From Streptomyces sp. BA2 (GTDB lineage: Bacteria; Actinomycetota; Actinomycetes; Streptomycetales; Streptomycetaceae), in the NCBI RefSeq assembly GCF_009769735.1, contig NZ_WSRO01000002.1, positions 7,303,001 to 7,367,000 on the forward strand: a stretch of DNA of 64,000 bases, in the 5' to 3' direction. Below the pieces are notes generated by a model, which ran no database searches, was not told the DNA's origin, and saw only the letters and a program-made list of their open reading frames with translations. Both the position numbers and the translations under genes were made by a program. Below, in pieces: positions 44,269 to 53,240 of the stretch; the stretch's first letter is position 1; the number at the start of each line of letters is the position of its first letter.

Positions 44269-45192
44269 ATGCCCACGATTCTCGGCCAGAACCAGTACGG
44301 CAAAGCAGAGAACCGCGTCGTCAAGATCACGCGGGACGGCGACACCCACCACATCAAGGACCTGAACGTCTCGGTCGCCCTCTCCGGCGACATGGACGAC
44401 GTCCACTACTCCGGCTCGAACGCCAACGTCCTGCCGACCGACACCACCAAGAACACGGTGTTCGCGTTCGCCAAGGAGCACGGCATCGAGTCCGCCGAGC
44501 AGTTCGGCATCCACCTCGCCCGTCACTTCGTGACGTCGCAGGAGCCGATTCACCGTGCTCGGATCCGCATCGAGGAGTACTCCTGGGAGCGCATCGCGAC
44601 CTCGGACAACAACTCCAAGTTCATCGGCTCGGACGAGGTCAACCACTCCTTCGCCCGCAAGGGCCAGGAGCTGCGCACCACGCAGATCACCTTCGACGGT
44701 GAGAACTGGGAGATCATCTCCGGGCTCAAGGACCTCACGGTCATGAACTCCACCAACTCGGAGTTCTGGGGTTACGTCAAGGACAAGTACACGACGCTGA
44801 AGGAGGCGTACGACCGCATCCTGTGCACGGACGTGTCGGCCGCCTGGCGTTACAACTGGACCAGCGACGCGGACCGGATGCCCAACTGGGAGAAGTCGTA
44901 CGAGCAGGCCAAGAAGCACATCCTTCAGGCCTTCGCCGAGACGTACTCCCTCTCGCTGCAGCAGACCCTCTACCAAATGGGTTCGCGCGTCATCAACAGC
45001 CGGAGCGAGATCGACGAGATCCGCTTCTCGCTGCCGAACAACCACCACTTCCTGGTGGACCTCGAGCCCTTCGGGCTGAAGAACGACAACGAGGTCTACT
45101 TCGCGGCGGACCGCCCCTACGGCCTCATCGAGGCCACGGTTCTCAGGGACGGGGTCCAGCCGAAGATCCCGGTCGACATGACCAACCTCTGA
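44269..45192 (+). CDS. pucL: Urate oxidase (uricase)
   Basis: A 307-residue cofactor-free oxidase that makes 5-hydroxyisourate and hydrogen peroxide from urate. VLPTDTTKNTVFAFAKEH contains the active-site Thr, with its Lys near QNQYGKAENRVVKI, and NSTNSEFWGYVKDKY and LPNNHHFLVDL are further family blocks. ATG 44269 follows the uraH stop by 5 bases; GAGGGAGC lies upstream. Confidence 0.96.
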   Translation: MPTILGQNQYGKAENRVVKITRDGDTHHIKDLNVSVALSGDMDDVHYSGSNANVLPTDTTKNTVFAFAKEHGIESAEQFGIHLARHFVTSQEPIHRARIRIEEYSWERIATSDNNSKFIGSDEVNHSFARKGQELRTTQITFDGENWEIISGLKDLTVMNSTNSEFWGYVKDKYTTLKEAYDRILCTDVSAAWRYNWTSDADRMPNWEKSYEQAKKHILQAFAETYSLSLQQTLYQMGSRVINSRSEIDEIRFSLPNNHHFLVDLEPFGLKNDNEVYFAADRPYGLIEATVLRDGVQPKIPVDMTNL

Positions 45193-45200
45193 CGCGGGAC

Positions 45201-45237
45201 GCGCGCCCCCGCCCGTCCGCAGCGGACGGGGGCGCGC
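45201..45237 (+). terminator. GC-rich hairpin between uricase and permease 1
   Basis: GCGCGCCCCC (45201-45210) pairs with GGGGGCGCGC (45228-45237), and GTCCGC pairs with GCGGAC inside, with a four-base bulge. There is no T run; it may weaken rather than stop read-through into the permease. Confidence 0.5.
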
Positions 45238-45259
45238 CACACCGGAGGGAACAGCAGCA

Positions 45260-46681
45260 ATGGCACAGCCTGCAAAGGGGCCGGCGAAAGGCCCGTGTTC
45301 CACCCCATCGGCGAAGACAGACATAGCTGACGGTGAGTCAATTCCCGACTGTCACCCGGTGGATGAGAAGCTTCACCCCTCGCGGCTCGTCCCCGCCGCG
45401 CTCCAGCACATCGCCGCCATGTACGCGGGCGTCGTCACTCCGCCGCTGATCATCGGCCAGGCCGTCGGCCTGGACACGGTCGCGCAGACGCGCCTCATCG
45501 CCGCGAGCCTGCTGATCGCCGGACTCGCCACGATCCTGCAGACGCTCGGCGTCAAGGGCTTCGTCGGCAACCGGCTCCCCTTCGTGAACGCCGCGTCCTC
45601 CGCGGGTATCGCACCCATCCTCGCCATCGCCGAGAACAGCGCCACAGGGCACCAACTCCCGGCCATCTACGGCGCGGTGATGGTCGCGGGCGTCTTCTGC
45701 CTCGCGGTCGGCCCCTTCTTCGGGCGCCTCCTGCGCTTCTTCCCGCCGCTCGTCACCGGCGTCGTCATCACTCTCATCGGTGTGACGCTGATGCCCGTGC
45801 CCGTCACCTGGGCGCAGGGCGGCGACAAGACCGCCGCCGACTTCGGCGCCATGAAGTACCTCGCGCTCGCCGCCTTCACGCTCGTCGTGATCCTGCTCTT
45901 CCAGCGGTTCGGACGCGGCTTCATCAAGCAAGTCGCCCTGCTCCTGGGCATGTTCATCGGCACGCTCGCCGCGATCCCGTTCGGGATGGCCGACTTCAGC
46001 GCCCTCAAGTCCGCGCCGGTGGCCGCGCTCCCGACGCCCTTCGCCTTCGGCGCCCCGGAGTTCCAGCCCGCCGCGATCCTCTCGCTCTGCATCGTGATGC
46101 TCGTCCTGATGACCGAGTCGTCGGCCGGCATGCTCGCCCTCGGCGAGATCTGCGAGCGCAAGAGCGACGGCAGGACCATCACCCGCGGCCTGCGCACCGA
46201 CGGCATCGCGACCCTGGTCGGCCCCGTCTTCGGCGGCTTTCCCACCTCGGCCTTCGCACAGAACGTCGGCGTCGTCTCCCTGACACGTGTCCGCAGCCGC
46301 TACGTCGTGGCCGTCGCGGGCGGCGCCCTCATCGTGCTCGGCGCCTTCCCGATGCTCGGCGCGGTCGTCAGCCTCGTACCGATGCCGGTCCTCGGCGGCG
46401 CGGGCATCGTCCTCTTCGGCTCCATCGCCGTGAGCGGCATCCGTACGCTCTCCGAGGCGGGCCTCGACGACAGCTCCAACATCATCCTGGTGGCCGTCGC
46501 GCTCGGAGCGGGCATCATCCCGCTCGCCGCGCCCACCTTCTACGCCGAATTCCCGGCCTGGGCGCAGACCGTCCTCGGCTCCGGAATCAGTGCGGGAGCG
46601 CTGACCGCGGTCCTGCTCAACCTGTTCTTCAACCATCTCGGCACCCGCAGCCCCGCGGCCGCGGCACTCAAATCTTCCTAG
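45260..46681 (+). CDS. NCS2 nucleobase (xanthine/urate/uracil-type) permease 1
   Basis: A 473-residue membrane transporter with about 12-14 hydrophobic segments. AALQHIAAMYAGVVTPPLIIG is the usual start of the fold, MTESSAGMLALGE lies in the substrate region, and FAQNVGVVSLTRVRSRY contains the NAT/NCS2 signature (QN-x-G-x4-TR). The place between uricase and 8-oxoguanine deaminase suggests import of purines such as urate or xanthine. GGAGGGAACAG precedes the ATG. Confidence 0.93.
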   Translation: MAQPAKGPAKGPCSTPSAKTDIADGESIPDCHPVDEKLHPSRLVPAALQHIAAMYAGVVTPPLIIGQAVGLDTVAQTRLIAASLLIAGLATILQTLGVKGFVGNRLPFVNAASSAGIAPILAIAENSATGHQLPAIYGAVMVAGVFCLAVGPFFGRLLRFFPPLVTGVVITLIGVTLMPVPVTWAQGGDKTAADFGAMKYLALAAFTLVVILLFQRFGRGFIKQVALLLGMFIGTLAAIPFGMADFSALKSAPVAALPTPFAFGAPEFQPAAILSLCIVMLVLMTESSAGMLALGEICERKSDGRTITRGLRTDGIATLVGPVFGGFPTSAFAQNVGVVSLTRVRSRYVVAVAGGALIVLGAFPMLGAVVSLVPMPVLGGAGIVLFGSIAVSGIRTLSEAGLDDSSNIILVAVALGAGIIPLAAPTFYAEFPAWAQTVLGSGISAGALTAVLLNLFFNHLGTRSPAAAALKSS

Positions 46682-46729
46682 GGTCATGCCGTGCCCACAT
46701 CGCCACAATCAAGAGAAGGAAGAAGCACC

Positions 46730-48118
46730 ATGGCAGCACCGGCAGACCTTCAGCGCATCGTCATCGAGAACTGTGCGATCGCGACCGTCGACGCCGACGA
46801 CACCGAGTACGCATCGGGATACGTCGTCGTCGCGGGCAACAAGATCGAGTCCATCGGCGCAGGAAAGGCCCCCGAGGGCCTTCAGAACGTCGTACGCCGC
46901 GTGGACGGGACCGGTCACCTCGTGACCCCCGGCCTGGTCAACACCCACCACCACTTCTACCAGTGGATCACCCGCGGCCTCGCCACCGACCACAACCTCT
47001 TCAACTGGCTCGTCGCGCTCTACCCGACGTGGGCGCGCATCGACGAGCAGATGGTGAAGGCGGCGGCCCAGGGCTCGCTCGGCATGATGGCCCGCGGCGG
47101 TGTCACCACCGCGATGGACCACCACTACGTCTTCCCGAAGAACTCGGGCGACCTCTCCGGCGCCATCATCGGCGCCGCGAGCGACATGGGCGTCCGCTTC
47201 ACCCTCGCCCGCGGCTCCATGGACCGCAGCGAGAAGGACGGCGGTCTGCCGCCGGACTTCGCCGTCGAGACCCTCGAAGGCGCGCTCGCCGCGACCGCCG
47301 AGACCGTCGACAAGCACCACGACGCCTCCTTCGACGCGATGACCCAGGTCGCCGTCGCCCCCTGCTCCCCGTTCTCGGTCTCGACCGAACTCATGAAGCA
47401 GGGCGCCGAGTTGGCACGTGCCAAGGGTGTACGTCTGCACACCCACGGCAGCGAGACGGTCGAGGAGGAGAAGTTCTGCCACGAGCTCTTCGGCATGGGC
47501 CCCACCGACTACTTCGAGTCGACGGGCTGGCTCGGTGACGACGTGTGGATGGCGCACTGCGTCCACATGAACGACTCCGACATCGCCGCGTTCGCCCGTA
47601 CCGGCACGGGCGTCGCGCACTGCCCGTCCTCCAACGCACGTCTGGCGGCAGGCATCGCCCGCGTACCGGACATGCTCAAGGCGGGCGTCCCGGTCGGCCT
47701 CGGCGTCGACGGCACCGCGTCCAACGAGTCCGGCGAACTCCACACCGAGCTGCGCAACGCGCTGCTCATCAACCGCCTCGGCGCGCACCGCGAAGCCGCC
47801 CTGAACGCACGTCAGGCACTGCGCCTGGGCACCTTCGGTGGCGCCCAGGTCCTTGGCCGCTCCACACAGATCGGGTCGCTCGAGCCGGGCAAGCTCGCCG
47901 ACCTGGTCCTCTGGAAGATCGACGGCATCGGGCACTCCTCGATCGCCGACCCGGTGACCGCCATCGTCTTCGGCGCGGCGGCCCCGGTCACGCTCTCCCT
48001 CGTCAACGGCAGGCCGGTCGTCGAGAACGGCCGCCTCCTGCACGTCGACGAGGACGCCATCGCCCGCTCAGCGCGGGAGGAGGCGCAGCGCCTCGCGCGG
48101 ATCTCCGCCGAGGCCTGA
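46730..48118 (+). CDS. 8-oxoguanine deaminase (amidohydrolase family)
   Basis: A 462-residue metal-dependent amidohydrolase. VNTHHHFYQWITRGL (metal site 1), VRLHTHGSET, MAHCVHMND and GLGVDGTASNESGEL (metal Asp) are all in place, which puts it in the 8-oxoguanine/chlorohydrolase branch. Deamination of 8-oxoguanine gives urate directly, the substrate of the uricase just upstream. ATG 46730 has AGAGAAGGAAG before it. Another triazine-like substrate cannot be excluded. Confidence 0.87.
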   Translation: MAAPADLQRIVIENCAIATVDADDTEYASGYVVVAGNKIESIGAGKAPEGLQNVVRRVDGTGHLVTPGLVNTHHHFYQWITRGLATDHNLFNWLVALYPTWARIDEQMVKAAAQGSLGMMARGGVTTAMDHHYVFPKNSGDLSGAIIGAASDMGVRFTLARGSMDRSEKDGGLPPDFAVETLEGALAATAETVDKHHDASFDAMTQVAVAPCSPFSVSTELMKQGAELARAKGVRLHTHGSETVEEEKFCHELFGMGPTDYFESTGWLGDDVWMAHCVHMNDSDIAAFARTGTGVAHCPSSNARLAAGIARVPDMLKAGVPVGLGVDGTASNESGELHTELRNALLINRLGAHREAALNARQALRLGTFGGAQVLGRSTQIGSLEPGKLADLVLWKIDGIGHSSIADPVTAIVFGAAAPVTLSLVNGRPVVENGRLLHVDEDAIARSAREEAQRLARISAEA

Positions 48119-48129
48119 TCCCAAGAACT

Positions 48130-48157
48130 CCGGTCAGGGGGGACGGCCCCTGACCGG
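48130..48157 (+). terminator. Terminator-like hairpin after the deaminase gene
   Basis: CCGGTCAGGGG (48130-48140) pairs exactly with CCCCTGACCGG (48147-48157) around a six-base loop. It starts 12 bases after the stop codon and is followed by ACTTGAG, without a T run. Confidence 0.7.
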
Positions 48158-48187
48158 ACTTGAGCAGCCGAGCGGGTTGCTCAAGTG

Positions 48188-48229
48188 CCGCCCCGGAACG
48201 TGGCCCAAAGCTTCACGTTCCCGGGGCGG
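48188..48229 (+). promoter_or_regulatory. Strong leader hairpin upstream of permease 2
   Basis: CCGCCCCGGAACGTG (48188-48202) pairs with CACGTTCCCGGGGCGG (48214-48229) with one bulged base. It lies about 130 bases before the permease start, behind the deaminase terminator. It could be a second terminator or an RNA control element. I do not recognise a known riboswitch class. Confidence 0.4.
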
Positions 48230-48355
48230 TCAGTACTACCTGGGCGCACCACCCACAACTTCATACCGAGCAAGTCCTTGCACCACGCACCACCTCCCAG
48301 AAGCGAAAAGTGCCGGCACAGCCCGCCGTACTGGAAAACAACCGGAGGAGCCACA

Positions 48356-49840
48356 GTGGCCACTCAGCCCAGGTTCACCAAGCAAGGCACCACCCCAGAC
48401 CCATCCGAAGTCGACGGCGAAAGCGCCATACAAGGGACGCAGGAGATACACCCCGTCGACCAGAAGCTCCCCCCGCTCAAGATGGCGACGACCGGCCTCC
48501 AGCACGTGGCGGCCATGTACGCGGGCGTCGTCGCCCCTCCGCTCATCGTGGGCGCGGCGATCGGGCTCTCGGCGAAGGAACTCACCTTCCTGACCGGAGC
48601 CTGTCTGTTCACCGCGGGTCTCGCCACCTTCCTCCAGACGCTCGGCATCTGGAAGATCGGCGCCCGCCTGCCCTTCGTCAACGGCGTCACCTTCGCCGGT
48701 GTCGCCCCCATGCTCGCGGTCGTCGACTCGACCAAGGACAAGGACGACGCGCTCCCCATCATCTTCGGGGCGGTGATCGTCGCCGGTGTCCTCGGCTTCA
48801 TCGCGGCACCGTTCTTCTCGAAGCTGGTCCGGTTCTTCCCGCCTGTGGTGACCGGCACGGTCATCACGCTCATCGGCATCTCGCTCATGCCCGTGGCCTT
48901 CGGCTGGGCGCAGGGACCCGTACCGGGCGCCGATGACTACGGCTCGATGAAGAACCTCGGCCTCGCGGGCATCACCCTCGTGATCGTCCTGCTGCTTCGC
49001 CGCTTCACCACCGGCTTCGTCAAGCAGATCGCCGTGCTGCTCGGCCTCATCGTCGGCACGCTCATCGCGATCCCGTTCGGTGTCACGGACTTCAGCCCGG
49101 TCGGCGACGCGGACATCGTGGGCTTCCCGACGCCGTTCCACTTCGGCGCACCGCAGTTCGCGGCGGCGGCGATCGTGTCCCTGTGCGTGGTGATGGTGGT
49201 CTCCATGACCGAGTCCACCGCCGACATGCTGGCGCTCGGCGAGATCGTGGACCGCCCCGCCGACGAGAAGACCATCGCCGCCGGTCTGCGCGCCGACTGT
49301 CTCGGCTCGGCGGTGAGCCCGCTCTTCAACGGCTTCATGTGCAGCGCGTTCGCGCAGAACATCGGCCTGGTCGCGATGACGAAGATCCGCAGCCGGTACG
49401 TCGTCGCCGTGGGCGGCGGCTTCCTGGTCCTGATGGGCCTGTGCCCGATGGCCGCCTCGCTCATCGCCGTCGTACCGCGTCCGGTGCTCGGCGGCGCGGG
49501 CGTCGTCCTCTTCGGTTCGGTCGCGGCGAGCGGCATCCAGACGCTGGTCAAGGCGAACCTGGAGCGCGACAACAACGTCCTGATCGTGGCCGTCTCGCTG
49601 GCCGTCGGCCTCATCCCGATCGCGGCGCCGGAGTTCTACCACGCGTTCCCGGAGACCGCGAACATCATCCTCGACTCGGGCATCTCCACGGGCTGTGTCG
49701 CGGCGGTGCTGCTGAACCTGGTCTTCAACCACATCGGTAAGCGGGGCGAGGACGACGACGTGACCAATCCGATGGAGCCCGGGGGAGAAATCGCTGAACA
49801 GAGGGTGCACGAAGGGTCTTCCCCGGCGGCGGCCCACTGA
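48356..49840 (+). CDS. NCS2 nucleobase permease 2
   Basis: A 494-residue paralogue of permease 1. TGLQHVAAMYAGVVAPPLIVG, MTESTADMLALGEI and FAQNIGLVAMTKIRSRY (QN-x-G-x4-TK) are the matching blocks. GTG 48356 is chosen because GGAGGAG lies 6 bases upstream and the longer frame to 48185 would translate the leader hairpin. An acidic soluble tail ends the protein. A separate promoter in the 237-base leader is likely, since two hairpins separate it from the deaminase. Confidence 0.92.
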   Translation: MATQPRFTKQGTTPDPSEVDGESAIQGTQEIHPVDQKLPPLKMATTGLQHVAAMYAGVVAPPLIVGAAIGLSAKELTFLTGACLFTAGLATFLQTLGIWKIGARLPFVNGVTFAGVAPMLAVVDSTKDKDDALPIIFGAVIVAGVLGFIAAPFFSKLVRFFPPVVTGTVITLIGISLMPVAFGWAQGPVPGADDYGSMKNLGLAGITLVIVLLLRRFTTGFVKQIAVLLGLIVGTLIAIPFGVTDFSPVGDADIVGFPTPFHFGAPQFAAAAIVSLCVVMVVSMTESTADMLALGEIVDRPADEKTIAAGLRADCLGSAVSPLFNGFMCSAFAQNIGLVAMTKIRSRYVVAVGGGFLVLMGLCPMAASLIAVVPRPVLGGAGVVLFGSVAASGIQTLVKANLERDNNVLIVAVSLAVGLIPIAAPEFYHAFPETANIILDSGISTGCVAAVLLNLVFNHIGKRGEDDDVTNPMEPGGEIAEQRVHEGSSPAAAH

Positions 49841-49858
49841 CGTAACGTGCGTGACGCC

Positions 49859-49891
49859 GCCCGCATCGCGGAAGTTACTTTCCAGTCGGAA
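49859..49891 (+). promoter_or_regulatory. IclR/AllR-like operator, copy 3
   Basis: GCGGAAGTTACTTTCC contains the perfect-arm palindrome GGAA-GTTACT-TTCC (49870-49883). The first 26 positions align with copy 2 without gaps at about 19 places; the distal ATGGAAG is less well kept (TCGGAATAG). It lies behind permease 2 and ahead of a permease relic. Confidence 0.6.
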
Positions 49892-49969
49892 TAGTGGTCG
49901 GCCCCGTCCCATGCCTCGTGAACTCCCATGGGACGGGACCGACTTCCGGCGCCACGCACACGGAAGAAG

Positions 49970-50040
49970 CGCCACTTCTACGACCCGTTCCCGGCGTGGG
50001 CACAGATTGTCCTGGGGTCGGGGATCTCTACGGCGGCGGG
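49970..50040 (+). pseudogene. Relic of a third NCS2 permease (C-terminal fragment)
   Basis: The frame encodes RHFYDPFPAWAQIVLGSGIS. It matches the last membrane part of permease 1 (FYAEFPAWAQTVLGSGIS) far better than permease 2 (FYHAFPETANIILDSGIS), so it is not a copy of its nearest neighbour. Before it there is only about 80 bases back to operator copy 3, and after it the frame loses similarity. The gene body must have been deleted. No intact product is expected. Confidence 0.7.
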
Positions 50041-50136
50041 GGCGCCGCGCGGGAATCCGACGTCACTACCTCCGCGGCACATTGACGTCGCATACGTGCC
50101 AGACCTGGCCCGTACGGCACTGCTGAACTCGGCAGC

Positions 50137-51333
50137 ATGCCAGCACCCGCCACGTCACCTCCGTTCACCGAGGCCTCCTCCGCCCGCCTTCGGCGGGGCG
50201 GCTGGCCGGCCGTCATCGCCGTGACGACGGGGATCTTCGCCATCGTCACCACCGAGATCCTGCCGATCGGCCTGCTCAACCCCATCGGCGACACCTTCGG
50301 CATCTCGGACGGCACGGCCGGCCTGATGATGACCCTGCCCGGCATCCTCGCCGCCGTCGCCGCACCGACCGTGACGGTTTCGACCGGACGCGTCGACCGG
50401 CGCCTCATGCTCTGCGCTCTGATCCTGGTGCTCGCCCTCGCGAACTTCCTCGCCGCGCTCGCCCCCGGCTACTGGCTGATGATGGTCTCCCGGGTCCTCG
50501 TCGGACTCGTCATCGGCGGCTTCTGGTCCATCGGCGCGAGCCTCGCCTCCCGCCTAGTCCCCGAGGCGCAGGCCGGGCGGGCGACCGCCGTGATCTTCTC
50601 CGCCGTCCCGCTCGGCTCCGTGCTCGGTGTGCCGGCGGGTACGTTGCTCGGCCAACTCATGGGCTGGCGCGTCGTGTTCGTGGCTATGGGCGGATTCACA
50701 CTGGCGGTTCTCGCCGCGCTTCTGGTGTCCGTGCCGGCCCTGCCGCCGCAGAACGTCACCCGCCTCGCCGTGCTGCGCGAGCTGCTCGGCACGGACCGCG
50801 TCCGCGCCGCCCTTGCCGTCACCTTCCTCGTCGTGACGGCTCACTTCGGCACGTACACGTACGTCACTCCGTTCCTGGCGGAGGTGACCGGTGTGGGCGC
50901 CGGGTCGATCACCGGCTTCCTGCTGGCGTACGGCGCTGCCGGCATCCTCGGCAACTTCCTCGCGGGGCCGTGGGTGAGGCGTGCGCCGCGTGGCACCTTC
51001 GCCACGGCCGCCGGGCTGATCGGTGCGGTGACGCTGCTGCTGCCAGCCCTCGGCACCGGGAAGGCGGGTGCGCTTGTGCTGCTGGTGGTGTGGGGCGTCG
51101 CGTACGGGGCGGTGCCCGTCTGCTCGCAGACGTGGTTCGTGACCGCGGCGCCACATGCGCCGGAGGCGGCGTCCGTGCTGTTCACGTCGTCGTTCCAGGC
51201 GACGTTCTCGTTCGGCGCGCTGGCGGGCGGAGTGGTCGTGGACACGGCGTCCGCCACGACGGTCATGGCTGTCGGCGGGGGCGTCGCGATGCTGGCGGCC
51301 TTGATGGTTGCCGGGGCCGCCCGGTTGGTCTGA
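50137..51333 (+). CDS. MFS transporter (DHA1/AraJ-like)
   Basis: A 398-residue membrane protein with 12 hydrophobic segments. TTEILPIGLLNPIGDTFGIS and LVGLVIGGFWSIGASLASRL are typical of the arabinose-efflux/purine-efflux DHA1 group. Substrate cannot be told; its position after purine genes hints at nucleoside or drug export. No strong ribosome binding site is seen before the ATG. It converges on the LysE-type gene 21 bases away. Confidence 0.88.
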   Translation: MPAPATSPPFTEASSARLRRGGWPAVIAVTTGIFAIVTTEILPIGLLNPIGDTFGISDGTAGLMMTLPGILAAVAAPTVTVSTGRVDRRLMLCALILVLALANFLAALAPGYWLMMVSRVLVGLVIGGFWSIGASLASRLVPEAQAGRATAVIFSAVPLGSVLGVPAGTLLGQLMGWRVVFVAMGGFTLAVLAALLVSVPALPPQNVTRLAVLRELLGTDRVRAALAVTFLVVTAHFGTYTYVTPFLAEVTGVGAGSITGFLLAYGAAGILGNFLAGPWVRRAPRGTFATAAGLIGAVTLLLPALGTGKAGALVLLVVWGVAYGAVPVCSQTWFVTAAPHAPEAASVLFTSSFQATFSFGALAGGVVVDTASATTVMAVGGGVAMLAALMVAGAARLV

Positions 51334-51354
51334 GGGTGGTGGTGGGGGGCGCCT

Positions 51355-51999
51355 TCATGTTGCCGTCGTTGGGGATCGGTCCGTTGCGAGTTTGATTGCT
51401 AGTGCGCCCAGCACCGTTCCCATCACGTATCGCTGGACTCGGAGCCACGTCGGGCGGTGGGCCAGGAATACCGCGATGGTGCCCGCCGCCACGATGATCG
51501 CCAGGTTCACGCCCAGACTGATGGAGATCTGGATGCCGCCGAGTACGAAGCCCTGGAGGAGGGTGTGGCCGGCCGTCGGGTCGATGAACTGGGGTATCAG
51601 CGAGACGTACATGATGGCGACCTTTGGGTTCAGGAGGTTCGTCAGCACTCCCATGGTGAACAGGCGTTGGGGCGAGTCGGGGGTCAGCTCCTGGTGGGCG
51701 AAGACCGATACCCCGCCCGGCTTGAGTGCCTTCCAGGCCAGCCATGCCAAGTAGGCCGCCCCCGCGAGCTTCACGGCCATGTACAGCTGGGGGACCGCGA
51801 GGAAGACCAGGGAGAGGCCGAGGTTGGCTGCCGTCAGGTAGATGATGAACCCGACGGCGACCCCGGCCAGGGAGATCGCTCCGGCCCGCCTGCCCTGGGT
51901 GATGCTCCGCGAGACCAGGTACATCATGTTGGGGCCCGGCGTGAGCACCATGCCCAGGGACACCACTGCGACGCCGAGTATCGCGTTCATTCCGATCAT
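51355..51999 (-). CDS. LysE/RhtB-family exporter
   Basis: A 214-residue membrane protein with about six segments. LGMVLTPGPNMMYLVSRSITQG is the family signature, and FTMGVLTNLLNPKVAIMYVSLIPQFI the second conserved block. These proteins export amino acids or related solutes. ATG 51999 and ATG 51990 are both possible starts. Confidence 0.92.
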   Translation of the reverse strand: MIGMNAILGVAVVSLGMVLTPGPNMMYLVSRSITQGRRAGAISLAGVAVGFIIYLTAANLGLSLVFLAVPQLYMAVKLAGAAYLAWLAWKALKPGGVSVFAHQELTPDSPQRLFTMGVLTNLLNPKVAIMYVSLIPQFIDPTAGHTLLQGFVLGGIQISISLGVNLAIIVAAGTIAVFLAHRPTWLRVQRYVMGTVLGALAIKLATDRSPTTAT

Positions 52000-52131
52000 T
52001 CGACAAGGATCGGGCGGCCTTGCCGTTCAGCACCAGCGAAAGCTGCTTCACGCAACTCGTAAGCGCTCCTACATCGGCGCTGCTACATCGGCGCGGGGGT
52101 GGTGGCGGTGTCCCGCGCCGATGTGGGCGGT

Positions 52132-52983
52132 TCAGCCTATGCGGTACGAGTCCCCGTAGACCTTCCACTCCAGCGGCGGGTTCAGGTTCAGGTTGCGCTT
52201 GTTCAGGAACACTCGCTGGGCCGTGTCGACGCGGCTGGTGTCCTCGTGTGCCTCCTCCTGCTTCATCGCCCAGACGCGCGCGTCGAGGAAGGCGTGGAGG
52301 TATGTCACCTCGTCGCCGCCCTGGGCCGGCGGCTTCGCCGAACGCAGGGCGCGCTTACGGATGTTGCGGAAGCTGGTGTGGTCGCTGCCGTCGCCGTGCA
52401 TGACGATCGCGTCGTAGTACGCGAACTGCCCGAGCACGCCGATGCCGTCCGCCTTGCCCTGCTTGACGGCCGGGTTGAAGTAGACGCGGTCACGCTCGTC
52501 GTTCTGAGCCTTCTGGAACTCGGGGTCCTCGGCGGCCCTCTCCCAGTCGCGCTTGTAGTGGGGGTCGAGGCCCTCGTGGGAGTCGGTGCCGTCCACCTCG
52601 CGCAGCGCGGGCAGATACTTGGCGAGGATGTTGTTCGGCTTGCGGCGCGTATAGAGCTCGACCAGGTCGAGCATGTCACCGGTGCCCGAGCAGAAGCCGA
52701 TGATGCCCGCGGTGTAGCCGCGGCCGTCGCCGATGTCCTCGCAGTAGCGGTAGTACTCCTTCCAGTTGAGGTCGGAGTTCTCGGCGCTGCACACGATCTT
52801 CATGGCGATCTCCTTCTTCGCCGGATCGTCGAGTCCGCCCGCCATGGGGGTCGGGGTGGCGGCGGGGGCCGCGCCTGCCGATTGGGAAGCGATTACTGGG
52901 CCCGCGATGAGCGAGGCGCCGATGAAGGTGAGCACGGTGCGGCGTGAGGTGAGGGTGCGCGGGCGTATGTGGGGGGACTGCAC
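52132..52983 (-). CDS. Secreted chitosanase, GH46
   Basis: A 283-residue precursor. The signal peptide has a twin-arginine motif (SRRTVLTFIGASLIAG) and should be cut near AGAAPAA. The mature enzyme has the GH46 catalytic Glu in CSAENSDLNW and Asp in EDIGDGRGYTAG, and ends in LEWKVYGDSYRI. It hydrolyses chitosan outside the cell. GTG 52983 is chosen because GGAGG lies 6 bases upstream; a longer frame reaches 53082 across the operator. A palindrome lies 54 bases upstream. Confidence 0.94.
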   Translation of the reverse strand: MQSPHIRPRTLTSRRTVLTFIGASLIAGPVIASQSAGAAPAATPTPMAGGLDDPAKKEIAMKIVCSAENSDLNWKEYYRYCEDIGDGRGYTAGIIGFCSGTGDMLDLVELYTRRKPNNILAKYLPALREVDGTDSHEGLDPHYKRDWERAAEDPEFQKAQNDERDRVYFNPAVKQGKADGIGVLGQFAYYDAIVMHGDGSDHTSFRNIRKRALRSAKPPAQGGDEVTYLHAFLDARVWAMKQEEAHEDTSRVDTAQRVFLNKRNLNLNPPLEWKVYGDSYRIG

Positions 52984-53036
52984 GAGGGCCTCCAAGGGTG
53001 GGGAATCCAGGGGGAGTTCGTCGTACCGCGTACTGT

Positions 53037-53051
53037 TAGGAAGGTTTCCTA
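53037..53051. promoter_or_regulatory. TAGGAA-GGT-TTCCTA palindrome, chitosanase promoter
   Basis: A perfect 6+3+6 inverted repeat upstream of the chitosanase start. From memory, streptomycete chitosanase genes carry a TTAGGAAAGTTTCCTAA-like operator for the ROK-family repressor CsnR; this one is close to that. No ROK gene is in the window. Confidence 0.65.
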
Positions 53052-53240
53052 CCAGAGATTGTGGGTGACGTATACCCGTCAAGACGCGATGGGGCCCCGC
53101 GGGCCGAATGGCCGGAGATCGCTCTGGCCGCCTACCTCATTGGTCCGTACGATCCCCCTCGCTCACGCAATCCGCTCCACAGGCACCTCGCACCACAGGC
53201 ACTTCTCCGACCCCCCTCCTCAGTAATGGAATGGAGAACC

